Positions 28,435-37,677 of a stretch of 64,000 bases of DNA are shown here, in pieces. Position 1 is the stretch's first letter, and each line of letters starts with the position of its first letter. Below the pieces are notes generated by a model. The model had not been told where the DNA came from. It saw only the letters and a list, made by a program, of their open reading frames with translations, and ran no database searches. This DNA comes from Halogeometricum limi. Lineage in GTDB: Archaea; Halobacteriota; Halobacteria; Halobacteriales; Haloferacaceae. Both the position numbers and the translations under genes were made by a program. Location of the stretch: assembly GCF_900115785.1 (NCBI RefSeq), contig NZ_FOYS01000004.1, positions 124,001 to 188,000 on the forward strand. Direction: 5' to 3'.

Positions 28435-28497
28435 GTCGTTCTCGGACGCGGGCCGCCGCCCCGTCTGTTCAATACCGCCGCGTCCTAACGTCCACCA

Positions 28498-29955
28498 ATG
28501 ACGGAGACGGCTCTGGTCTGGTTTCGTCGTGACCTGCGGGTCCACGACAACGAAGCGCTCGCGGAGGCGGCCGCCGCCGACCACCTCCTCCCGGTGTACT
28601 GTTTCGACCCTCGCGAGTACGGCACGCGCGAGTACGGCGGCGACGACTCGTTTCGGTTCGAGAAGACCGGGAGTCACCGCGCCCGCTTCCGCCGCGAATC
28701 CGTCTCGGCGCTCCGCGACTCGCTCTCTGACCTCGGGTCGGCCCTCGTCGTCCGACACGAACGCCCGGAGACGGCCCTCCCGGCACTCGCTGCCGCCGTC
28801 GACGCCGACGCGGTGTACGCCCAGACGCTCCCCGCGCCCGAGGAGGTAACCGCCGAGAACCGGGTGACCGCGGCGCTTCGAGATGCCGGCGTCGCCGTCC
28901 ACCGGTTCTGGACGCACACGCTGTACCACCTCGACGACCTCCCGACGCCGTACACGTCGATTTCGGACACGTATACCTCGTTTCGGAAGTCCGTCGAGTC
29001 GGAGTCGACCGTCAGAGACCCGTTCGCCGTACCCGAAATGCCCCCGCCACCCGCGGCGTTCGACGGCGTCGACGCCGGGGCGATACCGTCGCTCTCGGAC
29101 CTCGACGGGGGACTCTCGGACCCCGGACACGACGAACGCGCGGTTCACGCGTTCCCCGGCGGCGAACCCGCCGGTCTCGAACGCGTCGAGTCGTACCTGT
29201 GGGAGGGCGACCACCTCCGGGGGTACAAACAGACGCGGAACGGCATGCTCGGAGCGGACTTCTCCTCGAAACTCTCGCCGTGGCTGAACGAGGGCTGTCT
29301 GTCTCCCCGGCGCGTCGAACGGGAGGTCAGGCGGTACGAGGACGAACGCGTGCGGAACGACTCGACCTACTGGCTCCTCTTCGAACTCGTCTGGCGCGAC
29401 TTCTTCCAGTTTCAGGTCGCAAAGCACGGGCCGCAGTTCTTCCGTCGCGAGGGCATCCGCGAACGAGACGACATCGACTGGCGAACGGACGACCGACGAC
29501 TCCGACTGTGGAAGCGCGGCGAGACGGGCATCCCGTTCGTCGACGCGAACGTGCGCGAACTCCGCGAGACGGGGTACGTGTCCAACCGGGGACGGCAGAA
29601 CGTCGCGTCGTTTCTCGTGAACGACCTCGAAATCGACTGGCGCGTCGGCGCGGCGTTCTTCGAGACGCACCTCGTCGACTACGACCCGTGCTCGAACTAC
29701 GGCAACTGGGCGTACGTCGCGGGCGTCGGAAACGACTCCAGAGACCGAGCGTTCGACGTCCTCGAACAGGCCGAACACTACGACGGCGACGCCGCGTACG
29801 TGAAACACTGGCTCCCCGAGTTGTCGTCGTTGCCAGCGGAGTACGCCCACCGCCCGTGGCGACTCTCCGCGGACGAACAGGCCGAGTACGGGGTTCGCCT
29901 CGGCCTCGACTATCCGAAACCGACGATTCGTCCGGACTGGCGGACCGACCGATAG
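28498..29955 (+). CDS. DASH family cryptochrome / photolyase
   Basis: A 485-residue FAD protein. The N-terminal photolyase alpha/beta domain starts VWFRRDLRVHDNEAL. The C-terminal FAD domain carries GYKQTRNGMLG, LVWRDFFQFQ, NRGRQNVASFLVNDL and DYDPCSNYGNWAYVAGVGNDSR, the DASH-type signature. DASH proteins repair cyclobutane dimers mainly in single-stranded DNA and may also signal light. It is flanked by DUF7344 regulators, an arrangement that may or may not be functional. Confidence 0.93.
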   Translation: MTETALVWFRRDLRVHDNEALAEAAAADHLLPVYCFDPREYGTREYGGDDSFRFEKTGSHRARFRRESVSALRDSLSDLGSALVVRHERPETALPALAAAVDADAVYAQTLPAPEEVTAENRVTAALRDAGVAVHRFWTHTLYHLDDLPTPYTSISDTYTSFRKSVESESTVRDPFAVPEMPPPPAAFDGVDAGAIPSLSDLDGGLSDPGHDERAVHAFPGGEPAGLERVESYLWEGDHLRGYKQTRNGMLGADFSSKLSPWLNEGCLSPRRVEREVRRYEDERVRNDSTYWLLFELVWRDFFQFQVAKHGPQFFRREGIRERDDIDWRTDDRRLRLWKRGETGIPFVDANVRELRETGYVSNRGRQNVASFLVNDLEIDWRVGAAFFETHLVDYDPCSNYGNWAYVAGVGNDSRDRAFDVLEQAEHYDGDAAYVKHWLPELSSLPAEYAHRPWRLSADEQAEYGVRLGLDYPKPTIRPDWRTDR

Positions 29956-29985
29956 GCCGACTGATGGACCCGCTGACAGACCGGG

Positions 29986-30420
29986 TTACGGACTGCTCCA
30001 CGGGTCGTCCTGCGAGGTGAGGCCGACGCCGCCGACGAGGACGGTGAGGAGGGCGAACGCGACCAGTGCCAGTCGCGGGATGGTCAACAGTCCGTCCAGC
30101 ATCGGGTAGAGCACCGCCGAACAACCCTCGCCGAGCGTACACCCCGTCGACGCGGGCGGGAACAGTTGAATGTAGACGTGGTACGCCGAGACCCCCATTC
30201 CGAGAAGAGAGAGTGGGAGCACGGTCCGGTAGACGCCCGAGCGGTCTTCGACTGCGGCGACGCCGAGAACGACGACGAGCGGATACATGAGGATGCGCTG
30301 GTACCAACAGAGTTCGCACGGCACGAGTCCGAGGCCGAGACTGAAAAAGAGGCTCCCGGCGGTGGCGACGACGGCGACGAACGTCGCCACAGCCAGCACT
30401 CCGCGTGTGGAAGACACCAT
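29986..30420 (-). CDS. dsbB: Disulfide bond formation protein DsbB
   Basis: A 144-residue integral membrane protein with four helices. The first active-site pair is in VPCELCWYQRI (residues about 34-37). The second pair is in GCTLGEGCSAVLYPMLDG, and the LLTIP motif follows. DsbB reoxidises secreted thiol oxidases using quinone. No DsbA-like gene is adjacent. It is convergent with the photolyase gene, with a 30-nt gap. Confidence 0.92.
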   Translation of the reverse strand: MVSSTRGVLAVATFVAVVATAGSLFFSLGLGLVPCELCWYQRILMYPLVVVLGVAAVEDRSGVYRTVLPLSLLGMGVSAYHVYIQLFPPASTGCTLGEGCSAVLYPMLDGLLTIPRLALVAFALLTVLVGGVGLTSQDDPWSSP

Positions 30421-30475
30421 GTGCGCACCGGGAGTGCCGGCGGCTTCAACGTGTCGGCACCGCCACCGTTCCGGC

Positions 30476-31075
30476 TCAGTCGTCGTCTCGCAGGCCGACG
30501 TCCGTCAGGAACCCCGAGACGCTCGGGTCGCCGCCTTCGAGTGAGACGCGTTCGGTGTAGACGTGGACGGCCGCAGAGACGGCGAACGTGAGGCTGACGA
30601 GGAGGGCGTATCCGAGGTCAGACACCAGCGAGAAGGGAAACAGGTCCGTCCACGCGAGACCGACGACGAGAAGCGACAGTCCCGAGAGACCGAGATAGTA
30701 GACCGACCACGAACTGATACGACGGTCGGTCGTCCCGTCGAGGAACGTGTCGAGGTCGGCCGCCAGCGGTGTCAGCGAGATGTATCCTCTGTCGCGGTCG
30801 TAGACGACGACACCCACGTCGTCCAGTTTGGGGAGATGCGTCTGGTGCAGCGACGTGTAGACGCGCTTTCGCTGCTTGTACGTCAACTCCTCTCTGTCGA
30901 TGCCGTTCTCCATCGCGGCGACTTCCTTCGACAGGTCACGCACGGACACCTTGTCCTCGGTCTGCCGGAGATAGCTGAGCGCTAATCGCCGCCGACGGTT
31001 GCTCAACATCGAGTAGATGTCGTCTTTCGACAGACTCTCTGCTTCTTCGTTTACGAACACACGTTGTACACTCAC
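30476..31075 (-). CDS. DUF7344 membrane-anchored winged-helix protein (paralog 2)
   Basis: A 199-residue protein with an N-terminal winged helix (DIYSMLSNRRRRLALSYLR through VYTSLHQTHLPKLDDVGVVVY) and two C-terminal membrane helices (about 125-145 and 150-170). The SLHQTHLPKLD motif is shared with the paralog at 27829. It is probably a membrane-tethered DNA-binding regulator. It is upstream of dsbB on the same strand with a 55-nt gap. Confidence 0.85.
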   Translation of the reverse strand: MSVQRVFVNEEAESLSKDDIYSMLSNRRRRLALSYLRQTEDKVSVRDLSKEVAAMENGIDREELTYKQRKRVYTSLHQTHLPKLDDVGVVVYDRDRGYISLTPLAADLDTFLDGTTDRRISSWSVYYLGLSGLSLLVVGLAWTDLFPFSLVSDLGYALLVSLTFAVSAAVHVYTERVSLEGGDPSVSGFLTDVGLRDDD

Positions 31076-31436
31076 CTCGTTGAACCCTCCCCACCGTTCA
31101 CGTCAACATATTCTGCCCGATGGTATAAACAATCCCCTACATCGCGAAGTATCGTTCCTGCGAGGCCCGCGAGACGAATCATATTACGCACTCACAATAG
31201 ATGAACAAAATACTACTGGCCGTGAAATAAGCAGAAAGTGACACGTCTTTGCCACTGAACGAATCGGATACTTCGTCGGTGCGCGTCCGTTTCAGTCGAT
31301 TGGGCCTCGTGTGCGACGAAAACGAGTCGCTTGGGTGTTGTGTTCGAGAGAAGCGCTCGGTAGGAGGAGTTGAACTTCGCTCGCTGATTCACCTCTCGAC
31401 ACCACGCACTCTTCGTCACGTTGTTCTGCAGAGAAA
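31076..31436. other. Intergenic region upstream of a DUF7344 gene, containing a tRNA relic
   Basis: A 361-nt region. Positions 31105-31210 are A+T-rich and should hold the promoter of the minus-strand DUF7344 gene. Positions 31347-31376 hold a decayed tRNA-Glu 3' end. No open frame has coding character. Confidence 0.5.
31347..31376 (-). repeat. Decayed copy of the tRNA-Glu 3' end
   Basis: Positions 31355-31375 read as the tRNA-Glu acceptor 3' strand and T-arm: GCTCGGTAGG is identical to the functional copy, while the T-loop region is degenerate. The flanking AGAA is also shared. It lies about 60-90 nt beyond the tRNA 3' end. Confidence 0.65.
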
Positions 31437-31511
<75 letters not shown>

Positions 31512-31580
31512 CTGCATCCTATCGTGGTTGCCTGATTCGTTTAAAGATTCCGTTACGAGACGACTTCGGGAGTGAGTCTC

Positions 31581-33560
31581 TTACTCGCCTTTGAAGTCGG
31601 GTTCGTGGTCACCCATGAACGCCGTCATCCCCTCCATCAGGTCGTTCGTCGTGAAGAGGAGGCCGAACGCCTCGGACTCGGCTTCCAGTCCGGCGTCGGT
31701 GTCGTCCCACCCGCGGTGCATCACGCGCTTCGTGTACCGCTGTGCGATGGGGGGTCCCTGTGCGAATCGCTTCGCGTACTCGAACGCCGCGTCCTCGAAC
31801 TCGTCGTTCTCGACCAGTTCGTTCACGAAGCCGTACTCGGCCATCTCCTCGGCCTCGTAGCGGTCTGCGGTGAAGATAATCTCCTTCGCGCGACCCATGC
31901 CGACGATTCGCTGGAGGCGGACGCTGCCACCCCATCCGGGGATGAGACCGAGGTTGTGTTCCGGTTGGCCGAACTCCGAGCGTTTCGTCGCGAGACGGAG
32001 GTCCGCGCACATCGAGAGTTCCATCCCGCCGCCGAGACAGTAGCCGTCGATGGCGGCGACGACCGGTTTGTCGCACTCCTCCAGTTTGCCGAACGTGCGC
32101 TGGCCCCGCCGCGAGAGTTCGGCGACGGCCGTCGCCTCTCCGGCACTGCTGGAGAGACTCTGGATGTCCGCGCCCGCGGAGAACGCGCGGTCACCCGCGC
32201 CGCTGAGGAGGATGGCGCGCACTTCGTCGTCGTCCGCCAGTTCGTCGATGGCGTCGCCGAGTTCCTCGACGAGTTCGCCGCTGATGGTGTTCAGTCGGTG
32301 CGGGCGGTTCAAGCGGAGGTGACCGACGCGTTCTCGAACCTCCACCGAGAGCGTCTCGAACTCGTAGCGACCCGACTCGTCGTCGTCGCTCTCGCCGTGG
32401 AAGCCCTCGCCGGACTCGGCGAGTTCGCGCAGAAGGTCGACCGCTTCGTACCGTTCCGCACCGGTCTCGTCGTACAGTTCGTCCAGCGTCTCGACGAGCG
32501 TCTCCAACCCGGCGTCGTCGGCCATCTTCGCCGGACCGTCGGGGAACCCGCCGCCGAGCATCACGGCGTGGTCGATGGCGTCGGCGTCGGCCACGTCGTT
32601 CTGCACCAGTCCGGCCGCTTCGTTGGCCATCACGGCGGTCAGACGTCGGGAGACGTCGTCGCGAATCTCGTCGGAGGGGACCTGTGCGCCGTCGCCGTCT
32701 TCGTAGTCGTAGAAGCCCCGTCCGGTCTTCTTCCCGAGGTTGCCGGCCTCGACTTTCTCTTCGAGGAGGGGACACGGTTCGTAGGCGTCGCCCAGCACTT
32801 CGTGCATGTACTGGAGGACGTGGTAGCCCACGTCGATGCCCACCTGGTCCGCCAGTTCGAAGCTCCCCATCGGGATGCCGATGCCGTACTTCGTCGTGGA
32901 GTCGACTTCTTCGACGGTGGCGTCGCCCGACTCGACGATCCACGCCGCCTCGTTCATCAGCGGAACGAGGATGCGGTTCACGATGAATCCGGGGCTGTCC
33001 TTGTGGACGCGGACGGGCGTCTTACCCATCGCTTCGGCGAGGTCCGAGACGAGGTCCATCGTCTCCGCGGACGTCTCCGCGCCGGAGATGACCTCGACGA
33101 GTTGCATCCGAACGGGCGGGTTGAAAAAGTGCATCCCGCAGAACTGCTCGGGTCGGTCGGTCACGTTCGCCAGTTCCGTGATGGAGAGACTGGACGTGTT
33201 CGTCGCGAAGACGGTGTGGTCGGGGGCGGCCGCCTCTAACTCCGTGTAGACGTCCTTCTTGATGTCCATCTTCTCGGGGACGGCCTCTATCACCACGTCC
33301 GCCTCGGAGACGGAGTCCGCGAGGTCGACGTACGTCGTCACGCGGTCGAGGGCGGCGTCCGCGTCCGACTCCGATATCTGGTCTTTCTCGGCGAGTTTGC
33401 CGACCGACCACTCTATCTGGTCGTAGCCGTTCTGGACGAACTCCTCGTTGATGTCGCGGAGGTTGACGTCGTATCCCGCGAGTGCGGCGACTTCGGCGAT
33501 GCCGTGGCCCATGTTTCCCGCACCGAGAACCGTGATAGTGTTGATATCCGCTAACTCCAT
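31581..33560 (-). CDS. Fused 3-hydroxyacyl-CoA dehydrogenase / enoyl-CoA hydratase
   Basis: A 659-residue two-domain enzyme. Residues 1-385 are an NAD-dependent 3-hydroxyacyl-CoA dehydrogenase (ITVLGAGNMGHGIAEVAALA Rossmann motif, HFFNPPVRMQLVEVI, DSPGFIVNR). Residues about 400-659 are a crotonase-fold hydratase (DRAFSAGADIQSL oxyanion region and YCLGGGMELSMCADLRLA). The order is dehydrogenase first, the reverse of bacterial FadB. It catalyses two successive beta-oxidation steps, or their reverse, in the cytoplasm. No acyl-CoA dehydrogenase or thiolase is adjacent. Confidence 0.93.
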   Translation of the reverse strand: MELADINTITVLGAGNMGHGIAEVAALAGYDVNLRDINEEFVQNGYDQIEWSVGKLAEKDQISESDADAALDRVTTYVDLADSVSEADVVIEAVPEKMDIKKDVYTELEAAAPDHTVFATNTSSLSITELANVTDRPEQFCGMHFFNPPVRMQLVEVISGAETSAETMDLVSDLAEAMGKTPVRVHKDSPGFIVNRILVPLMNEAAWIVESGDATVEEVDSTTKYGIGIPMGSFELADQVGIDVGYHVLQYMHEVLGDAYEPCPLLEEKVEAGNLGKKTGRGFYDYEDGDGAQVPSDEIRDDVSRRLTAVMANEAAGLVQNDVADADAIDHAVMLGGGFPDGPAKMADDAGLETLVETLDELYDETGAERYEAVDLLRELAESGEGFHGESDDDESGRYEFETLSVEVRERVGHLRLNRPHRLNTISGELVEELGDAIDELADDDEVRAILLSGAGDRAFSAGADIQSLSSSAGEATAVAELSRRGQRTFGKLEECDKPVVAAIDGYCLGGGMELSMCADLRLATKRSEFGQPEHNLGLIPGWGGSVRLQRIVGMGRAKEIIFTADRYEAEEMAEYGFVNELVENDEFEDAAFEYAKRFAQGPPIAQRYTKRVMHRGWDDTDAGLEAESEAFGLLFTTNDLMEGMTAFMGDHEPDFKGE

Positions 33561-33701
33561 ACCGGGATTCTCGGATGCGAGGCGTTTGAACGTTTCCCTC
33601 GCTGACAGATGAAACTCGTAGTCAGTTTATTCGTGGTTTTTCGTCCCTACGACTGCGGCAGACGCGCCGACGCGGGCCGCTCGTCCGCTCGGACGCGGCC
33701 G

Positions 33702-34265
33702 TTAGTCCACCGCGCGCCACAGATACCGAGCCGCGACGCTTCGATAGGGGCGCCACGCCTCGGCGCGTTCGACCATCGCCGCCCTGTCGTCCTCGTCGAT
33801 GCCGTAGAGCTTCGCCATCCCCTTTCTGATTCCGAGGTCTTCGACGGGGAACACGTCCTCGCGACCGAGGACGAACATGAGGTACATCTTCGCCGTCCAG
33901 TCGCCGACGCCGCGAATCTCGGTCAGCCGGGCGAGGACCTCCTCGTCGGAGTAGCCTTCCAGTCCCGTCCGCGTCAGGTCGTCTTCGAGGAAGGCCGTCG
34001 CGATGTTCCGGACGTAGGATATCTTCTGGCTCGACAGGCCGACCTCACGGAGGGCGTCCTCGTCTGCGGCCAGCACCGTCTCGGGCGTCACCTCGAAGCG
34101 GTCGAACAGACGGTCCCTGATGGCCGCCGCCGACTGCGTCGAGAGCTGTTGGTTCACGACGGAGACGACGAACCGTTCGAACTCGTCGTCCGCGGGTTCG
34201 ACCGAGAGTTCGCCGTGTTCGTCGACGAGTGGACCGAGTCGCTCGTCGCTTCTGATTGGTTCCAT
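33702..34265 (-). CDS. AlkA-like DNA-3-methyladenine glycosylase (paralog A)
   Basis: A 187-residue HhH-GPD protein. The helix-hairpin-helix region LTEIRGVGDWTAKMYLMFVL is followed by DVFPVEDLGIRKGM, whose Asp is the expected catalytic residue. It is shorter than E. coli AlkA, lacking the N-terminal beta domain. It excises alkylated bases. The frame extends to 34595, but MEPIRSDERLGPLV is the likely start. It is divergent from a close paralog, with 98 bp between starts. Confidence 0.88.
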   Translation of the reverse strand: MEPIRSDERLGPLVDEHGELSVEPADDEFERFVVSVVNQQLSTQSAAAIRDRLFDRFEVTPETVLAADEDALREVGLSSQKISYVRNIATAFLEDDLTRTGLEGYSDEEVLARLTEIRGVGDWTAKMYLMFVLGREDVFPVEDLGIRKGMAKLYGIDEDDRAAMVERAEAWRPYRSVAARYLWRAVD

Positions 34266-34363
34266 CGGCTTTCTCTGCGTCTCCCCGACCCATAGACACG
34301 TCGTTCTCTCCTCGCGGGCCGTGAGAGTATTCCGTCGGCGGTCCTCCAGTCGAATCGAACGCC

Positions 34364-34966
34364 ATGACCGACGACGCGACCGCGGTCCTCGGACGAGACT
34401 CCGTGATGCAGCGAGTGATAGACGAACGCGACCCGTACACCGAACCGGACTGGACGGCGTTCGAACGCCTGTGTATCGCCATCGTCTCCCAACGGGTGTC
34501 GACGGCGAGTGCGGCCGCCGTGCGCGAACGCGTCTTCGAGGTGCTGGACGGGGTGGTGACGCCCGAGTCGGTGCTGGCCGCCGACGAGGGCGCACTCCGC
34601 GAGGCGGGCCTTCCGGCGTCGAAAGTCGGCTACCTCCGGAACGTCGCCCGCGCGTTTCGGCGCGAGGACCTCACGAAGGCGGGATTGGCTGGGTACTCCG
34701 ACGACGAGGTCCTCGACCGACTCACGGAGATAACGGGGGTCGGCGAGTGGACGGCCGAGACGTTCCTCATCTTCGCTCTCGGACGCGAAGACGTCCTCCC
34801 CCTCGGTGACCTCGCGGTCCGACGCGGTATCGAGCGACTGTACGGCGACGCCGACGGCGACGGTGCGGAGTTGACGCGAGCGGAGATGGAAGAGATAGCC
34901 GAGCAGTGGCGGCCGCACCGGTCGCTGGCGACGCGGTACATCTGGGCCGACTACCTGGCCGAGTGA
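34364..34966 (+). CDS. AlkA-like DNA-3-methyladenine glycosylase (paralog B)
   Basis: A 200-residue HhH-GPD protein with LTEITGVGEWTAETFLIFAL and DVLPLGDLAVRRGIERLYG, aligned throughout with the divergent paralog (AADEGALREAGL against AADEDALREVGL). The catalytic Asp lies in the GDLAVRRG segment. The pair probably arose by inverted duplication. Different damaged bases may be preferred, but this cannot be read from the sequence. Confidence 0.88.
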   Translation: MTDDATAVLGRDSVMQRVIDERDPYTEPDWTAFERLCIAIVSQRVSTASAAAVRERVFEVLDGVVTPESVLAADEGALREAGLPASKVGYLRNVARAFRREDLTKAGLAGYSDDEVLDRLTEITGVGEWTAETFLIFALGREDVLPLGDLAVRRGIERLYGDADGDGAELTRAEMEEIAEQWRPHRSLATRYIWADYLAE

Positions 34967-35033
34967 CGACCCGACGGAGGCGGAACGACGACCCGACGGA
35001 GAGGGGAGACCGAGCGCGGGGCAGTGAGCCGAC

Positions 35034-36389
35034 TTACTCTTCGAGGTACTCGTCCGGGTCGTCGCTCTTCTTGCCGCCTTCGTCGGCGCGGCGACGGACG
35101 TCCACGCGGTAGTGCTGGAGGATGTCGCGGCCGAGGAGGATGGGGTAGTCCATGTGCGAACGGTCTTCGACGCTCGCGGTGACGGTGTGTTGGGTGCCGC
35201 CGATACCGATGACCAGGTCGACGACGGGACGGGCCTTCCCGCCCTTCAGCGACCCGGACTTCACGCGCGTCATGCTCTTGATGGGGCCCGCACCGATTTT
35301 GGCCGCCAGCGAGGTGTCGATGCTCGTCCGCGTCGCCCCCGTGTCGGACTTCGCGAGAGCCTGCGTGGACCCGCTGGTCCCGGAGACGACGATCTCCTCG
35401 ATGTAGCCGATGAGGGGCATCTCGCCCTCGGGTCCGGGGTCGATGCGGGGCATGCTCGCGGGTTCGGAGTCGTCGAGCGTCGCCGCGAGGTCTCTGACTC
35501 GGTCGTCGTCGACGTGGCCGCCCGCCTGTTCGATGGCGAGTTTGGCGATGTACGGCGCGGGGGACCGATTGGTCGCCTTGTACAGTCCCTTGAACCCGGC
35601 CGTCGGGTTCACTTCGAGGACGAACCAGCCGTCTTCGCCCTCGACGAGGTCGACGCCGACGTAGTCGAGGCCGATGACCTCGGCGGCGTACAGCGCCGTC
35701 TCGCGGGCTTCGGTCGGCATCTCGTCGGTCGCGTTCAACACGTCGCCGCCGAGTGCGACGTTCGTCCGCCAGTCGCCATCGGGGGCGTACCGGTACATCG
35801 CACCGATGACCTCGCCGTCGACGATGTAGACGCGGAGGTCGCGGTGCCGCGCCTCGTCGCGTTCGATGAGGTCCTGCAGGAACGCCTGTCGGTTACCGAC
35901 CTTCGGGTTCACGGGTTCGGTGAGGTCGACCTTCCAGGTGCCGCCACCGTGCGTCCCGATGGCGGACTTGTAGACGCCAACGTCGCCGAAGCGCCCGCGG
36001 CCCTGATTCAGTCGGTCGTTCGAGAGCGCGAGGAGGGCGTCCGGCACCTTGATGTTCCAGTTTGCGAGCGTCGCCGCCGTCGCGAACTTGTGGATGGCGG
36101 TGAGCACCGACGCCGGTTCGTTCAGCATCGGGCGGATACGCTCGAACGTCGTCGCCAGCCCCAGGAGTTCGGCCGGTTCCTCCGTGTTCGAGAGGAGGAG
36201 TCGGTTCGCGATGATGTCGACTTCGGGTTCGACGGAGACGTCGCCGTCCTCGATGCTGATCGCCGTGTTCTCCTGGCGGAGCCAGATACCCTCGTGCCCG
36301 AGGTCGTCGACCGCGTTCAGAATCGCCTTCGTCTCCTTGCTGTTGTGCAGGGACAACACACCTACCCGTACTGTTTCTCCGTCGCTCAT
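35034..36389 (-). CDS. RimK-type ATP-grasp ligase fused to a retropepsin-like (RimB/Zn-protease family) domain
   Basis: A 451-residue fusion. Residues 1-290 are an ATP-grasp ligase like RimK/LysX (GVYKSAIGTHGGG lid region and FVLEVNPTAGFKGLY metal-binding motif at 257-270). Residues about 320-440 form a domain of the family called putative ATP-dependent zinc protease, now seen as retropepsin-like, with DTGATRTSID at 349-358. RimK adds glutamates to ribosomal protein S6 C-termini in bacteria, and RimB-type proteins cut or modulate such tails. The open frame upstream of 36389 is antisense to the divergent M14 gene. The target is unknown. Confidence 0.88.
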   Translation of the reverse strand: MSDGETVRVGVLSLHNSKETKAILNAVDDLGHEGIWLRQENTAISIEDGDVSVEPEVDIIANRLLLSNTEEPAELLGLATTFERIRPMLNEPASVLTAIHKFATAATLANWNIKVPDALLALSNDRLNQGRGRFGDVGVYKSAIGTHGGGTWKVDLTEPVNPKVGNRQAFLQDLIERDEARHRDLRVYIVDGEVIGAMYRYAPDGDWRTNVALGGDVLNATDEMPTEARETALYAAEVIGLDYVGVDLVEGEDGWFVLEVNPTAGFKGLYKATNRSPAPYIAKLAIEQAGGHVDDDRVRDLAATLDDSEPASMPRIDPGPEGEMPLIGYIEEIVVSGTSGSTQALAKSDTGATRTSIDTSLAAKIGAGPIKSMTRVKSGSLKGGKARPVVDLVIGIGGTQHTVTASVEDRSHMDYPILLGRDILQHYRVDVRRRADEGGKKSDDPDEYLEE

Positions 36390-36477
36390 ACCGCTACGTA
36401 TCAGACCTGCTTTCAAAGATATGCCGGTGTCTCTTCGCTGTCTGTTCGGTCCCGTCGCTCGTTCGCGGTCGGGGGAG

Positions 36478-36485
36478 TTTATATA
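36478..36485 (+). promoter_or_regulatory. TATA box of the aspartoacylase-like gene
   Basis: TTTATATA is centred about 25 nt before the ATG at 36507. It lies in the 117-bp divergent gap shared with the RimK fusion gene. Confidence 0.65.
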
Positions 36486-36506
36486 CCACGGTGACCGAAG
36501 GGCCGT

Positions 36507-37535
36507 ATGCGCGACGACGGCGCCTTCACGTACAACGGCGGGAAGGTCGCCCCCGGTGAGACGCAGAACATCCGCTACGGCATCAGCGAGACGTACCTCG
36601 GCGACCCCGTCCGTATCCCCGTGACCATCATCAACGGCGAACGCGACGGCCCGACGGCGTTTCTCTCTGCGGCCGCACACGGTGACGAACTGAACGGCAT
36701 CGAAGTGGTCCGCGAAGTCGCCCACGAGTGGGACCTCTCTGACCTCGCGGGAACGCTCGTCTGTATGCCCGTGCTGAACGTCCCCGGCTTCTTGGCCCAG
36801 CAACGCTACCTCCCCATCTACGACCGCGACCTGAACCGGTCGTTCCCGGGGCGCGAAGACTCCACGAGTGCGAAGCGGATGGCCGCTCGCATCTTCGACA
36901 ACTTCATCGCCCCGTGCGATTTCGGCATCGACTTCCACACGTCGACGCGCGGACGGACGAACATGATTCACGTCCGCGCCAACATGGAACACAAAGGCAC
37001 CGCGCGCCTCGCACAGGCGTTCGGGTCGAACGTCATCATCGCCGGGAAGGGGTCCGACGGGATGCTCCGCACGGAGGCGACGGCGGTCGGCGTCCCCACC
37101 ATCACCGTCGAGATGGGCGAGGCCCACCGGTTCCAACGGGAACTCATCGACGAGGCTCTCGCGGGCGTCGAGAGCGTCTTCGCGGAGTACGGCCTCCACG
37201 ACACCAGCGCGGTCAGGTGGCCCGGGTGGCGGACCATCATCAACGACGAGAACGAGAAGACGTGGATTCGAGCCGACGCCGGCGGAATCGTCGATATGCA
37301 CCACGAACGTGGCTCTCTCGTCCACGAGGGCGACCGAATCTGCACCATCACCAACCCGTTCAAAGACGACAACGTGACCGTCGAAGCCCCGTTCACTGGA
37401 CTGATGGTCGGCGTCTTGGAGAACCCCGTCGTCTACCCCGGCAACCCGCTCTGTCACCTCGTCGAACTCGAAGAACGCGTCCGCCGGGTCGTCGAACTCG
37501 AACAGTCCCCCGACGGCGACGTCGTCCGGGCCTGA
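36507..37535 (+). CDS. Succinylglutamate desuccinylase / aspartoacylase family protein
   Basis: A 342-residue M14-like zinc enzyme. Zinc ligands are predicted in SAAAHGDELNGIEV (His, Glu) and DFGIDFHTSTRGR (His), the DLNRSFPGRED substrate motif follows, and the catalytic Glu is in TITVEMGEAHRFQ. A C-terminal barrel-like domain carries ENPVVYPGNPLCHLVE. Genes of this type commonly sit beside RimK-like ligases. The divergent pairing here suggests both act on the same amide-linked product, one adding and one removing. Confidence 0.88.
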   Translation: MRDDGAFTYNGGKVAPGETQNIRYGISETYLGDPVRIPVTIINGERDGPTAFLSAAAHGDELNGIEVVREVAHEWDLSDLAGTLVCMPVLNVPGFLAQQRYLPIYDRDLNRSFPGREDSTSAKRMAARIFDNFIAPCDFGIDFHTSTRGRTNMIHVRANMEHKGTARLAQAFGSNVIIAGKGSDGMLRTEATAVGVPTITVEMGEAHRFQRELIDEALAGVESVFAEYGLHDTSAVRWPGWRTIINDENEKTWIRADAGGIVDMHHERGSLVHEGDRICTITNPFKDDNVTVEAPFTGLMVGVLENPVVYPGNPLCHLVELEERVRRVVELEQSPDGDVVRA

Positions 37536-37677
37536 CCGCCCTCCGGCACGCTGCCGAGACGAACATCCTGTCCGCCAATCGTCAGAACTTCGCGGCACGG
37601 TCTGCCGATTCTTTCGGCGACGTTCCCGGACGTACACGTAAGTTCTATACTACTGTGCTCCCCAGACTCACGAGAGT

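Noticed and set aside
36390-37637. N-terminal extension of the RimK-protease frame
   Set aside because: It lies antisense to the M14-like gene, and ATG at 36389 matches the start of RimK-like proteins.
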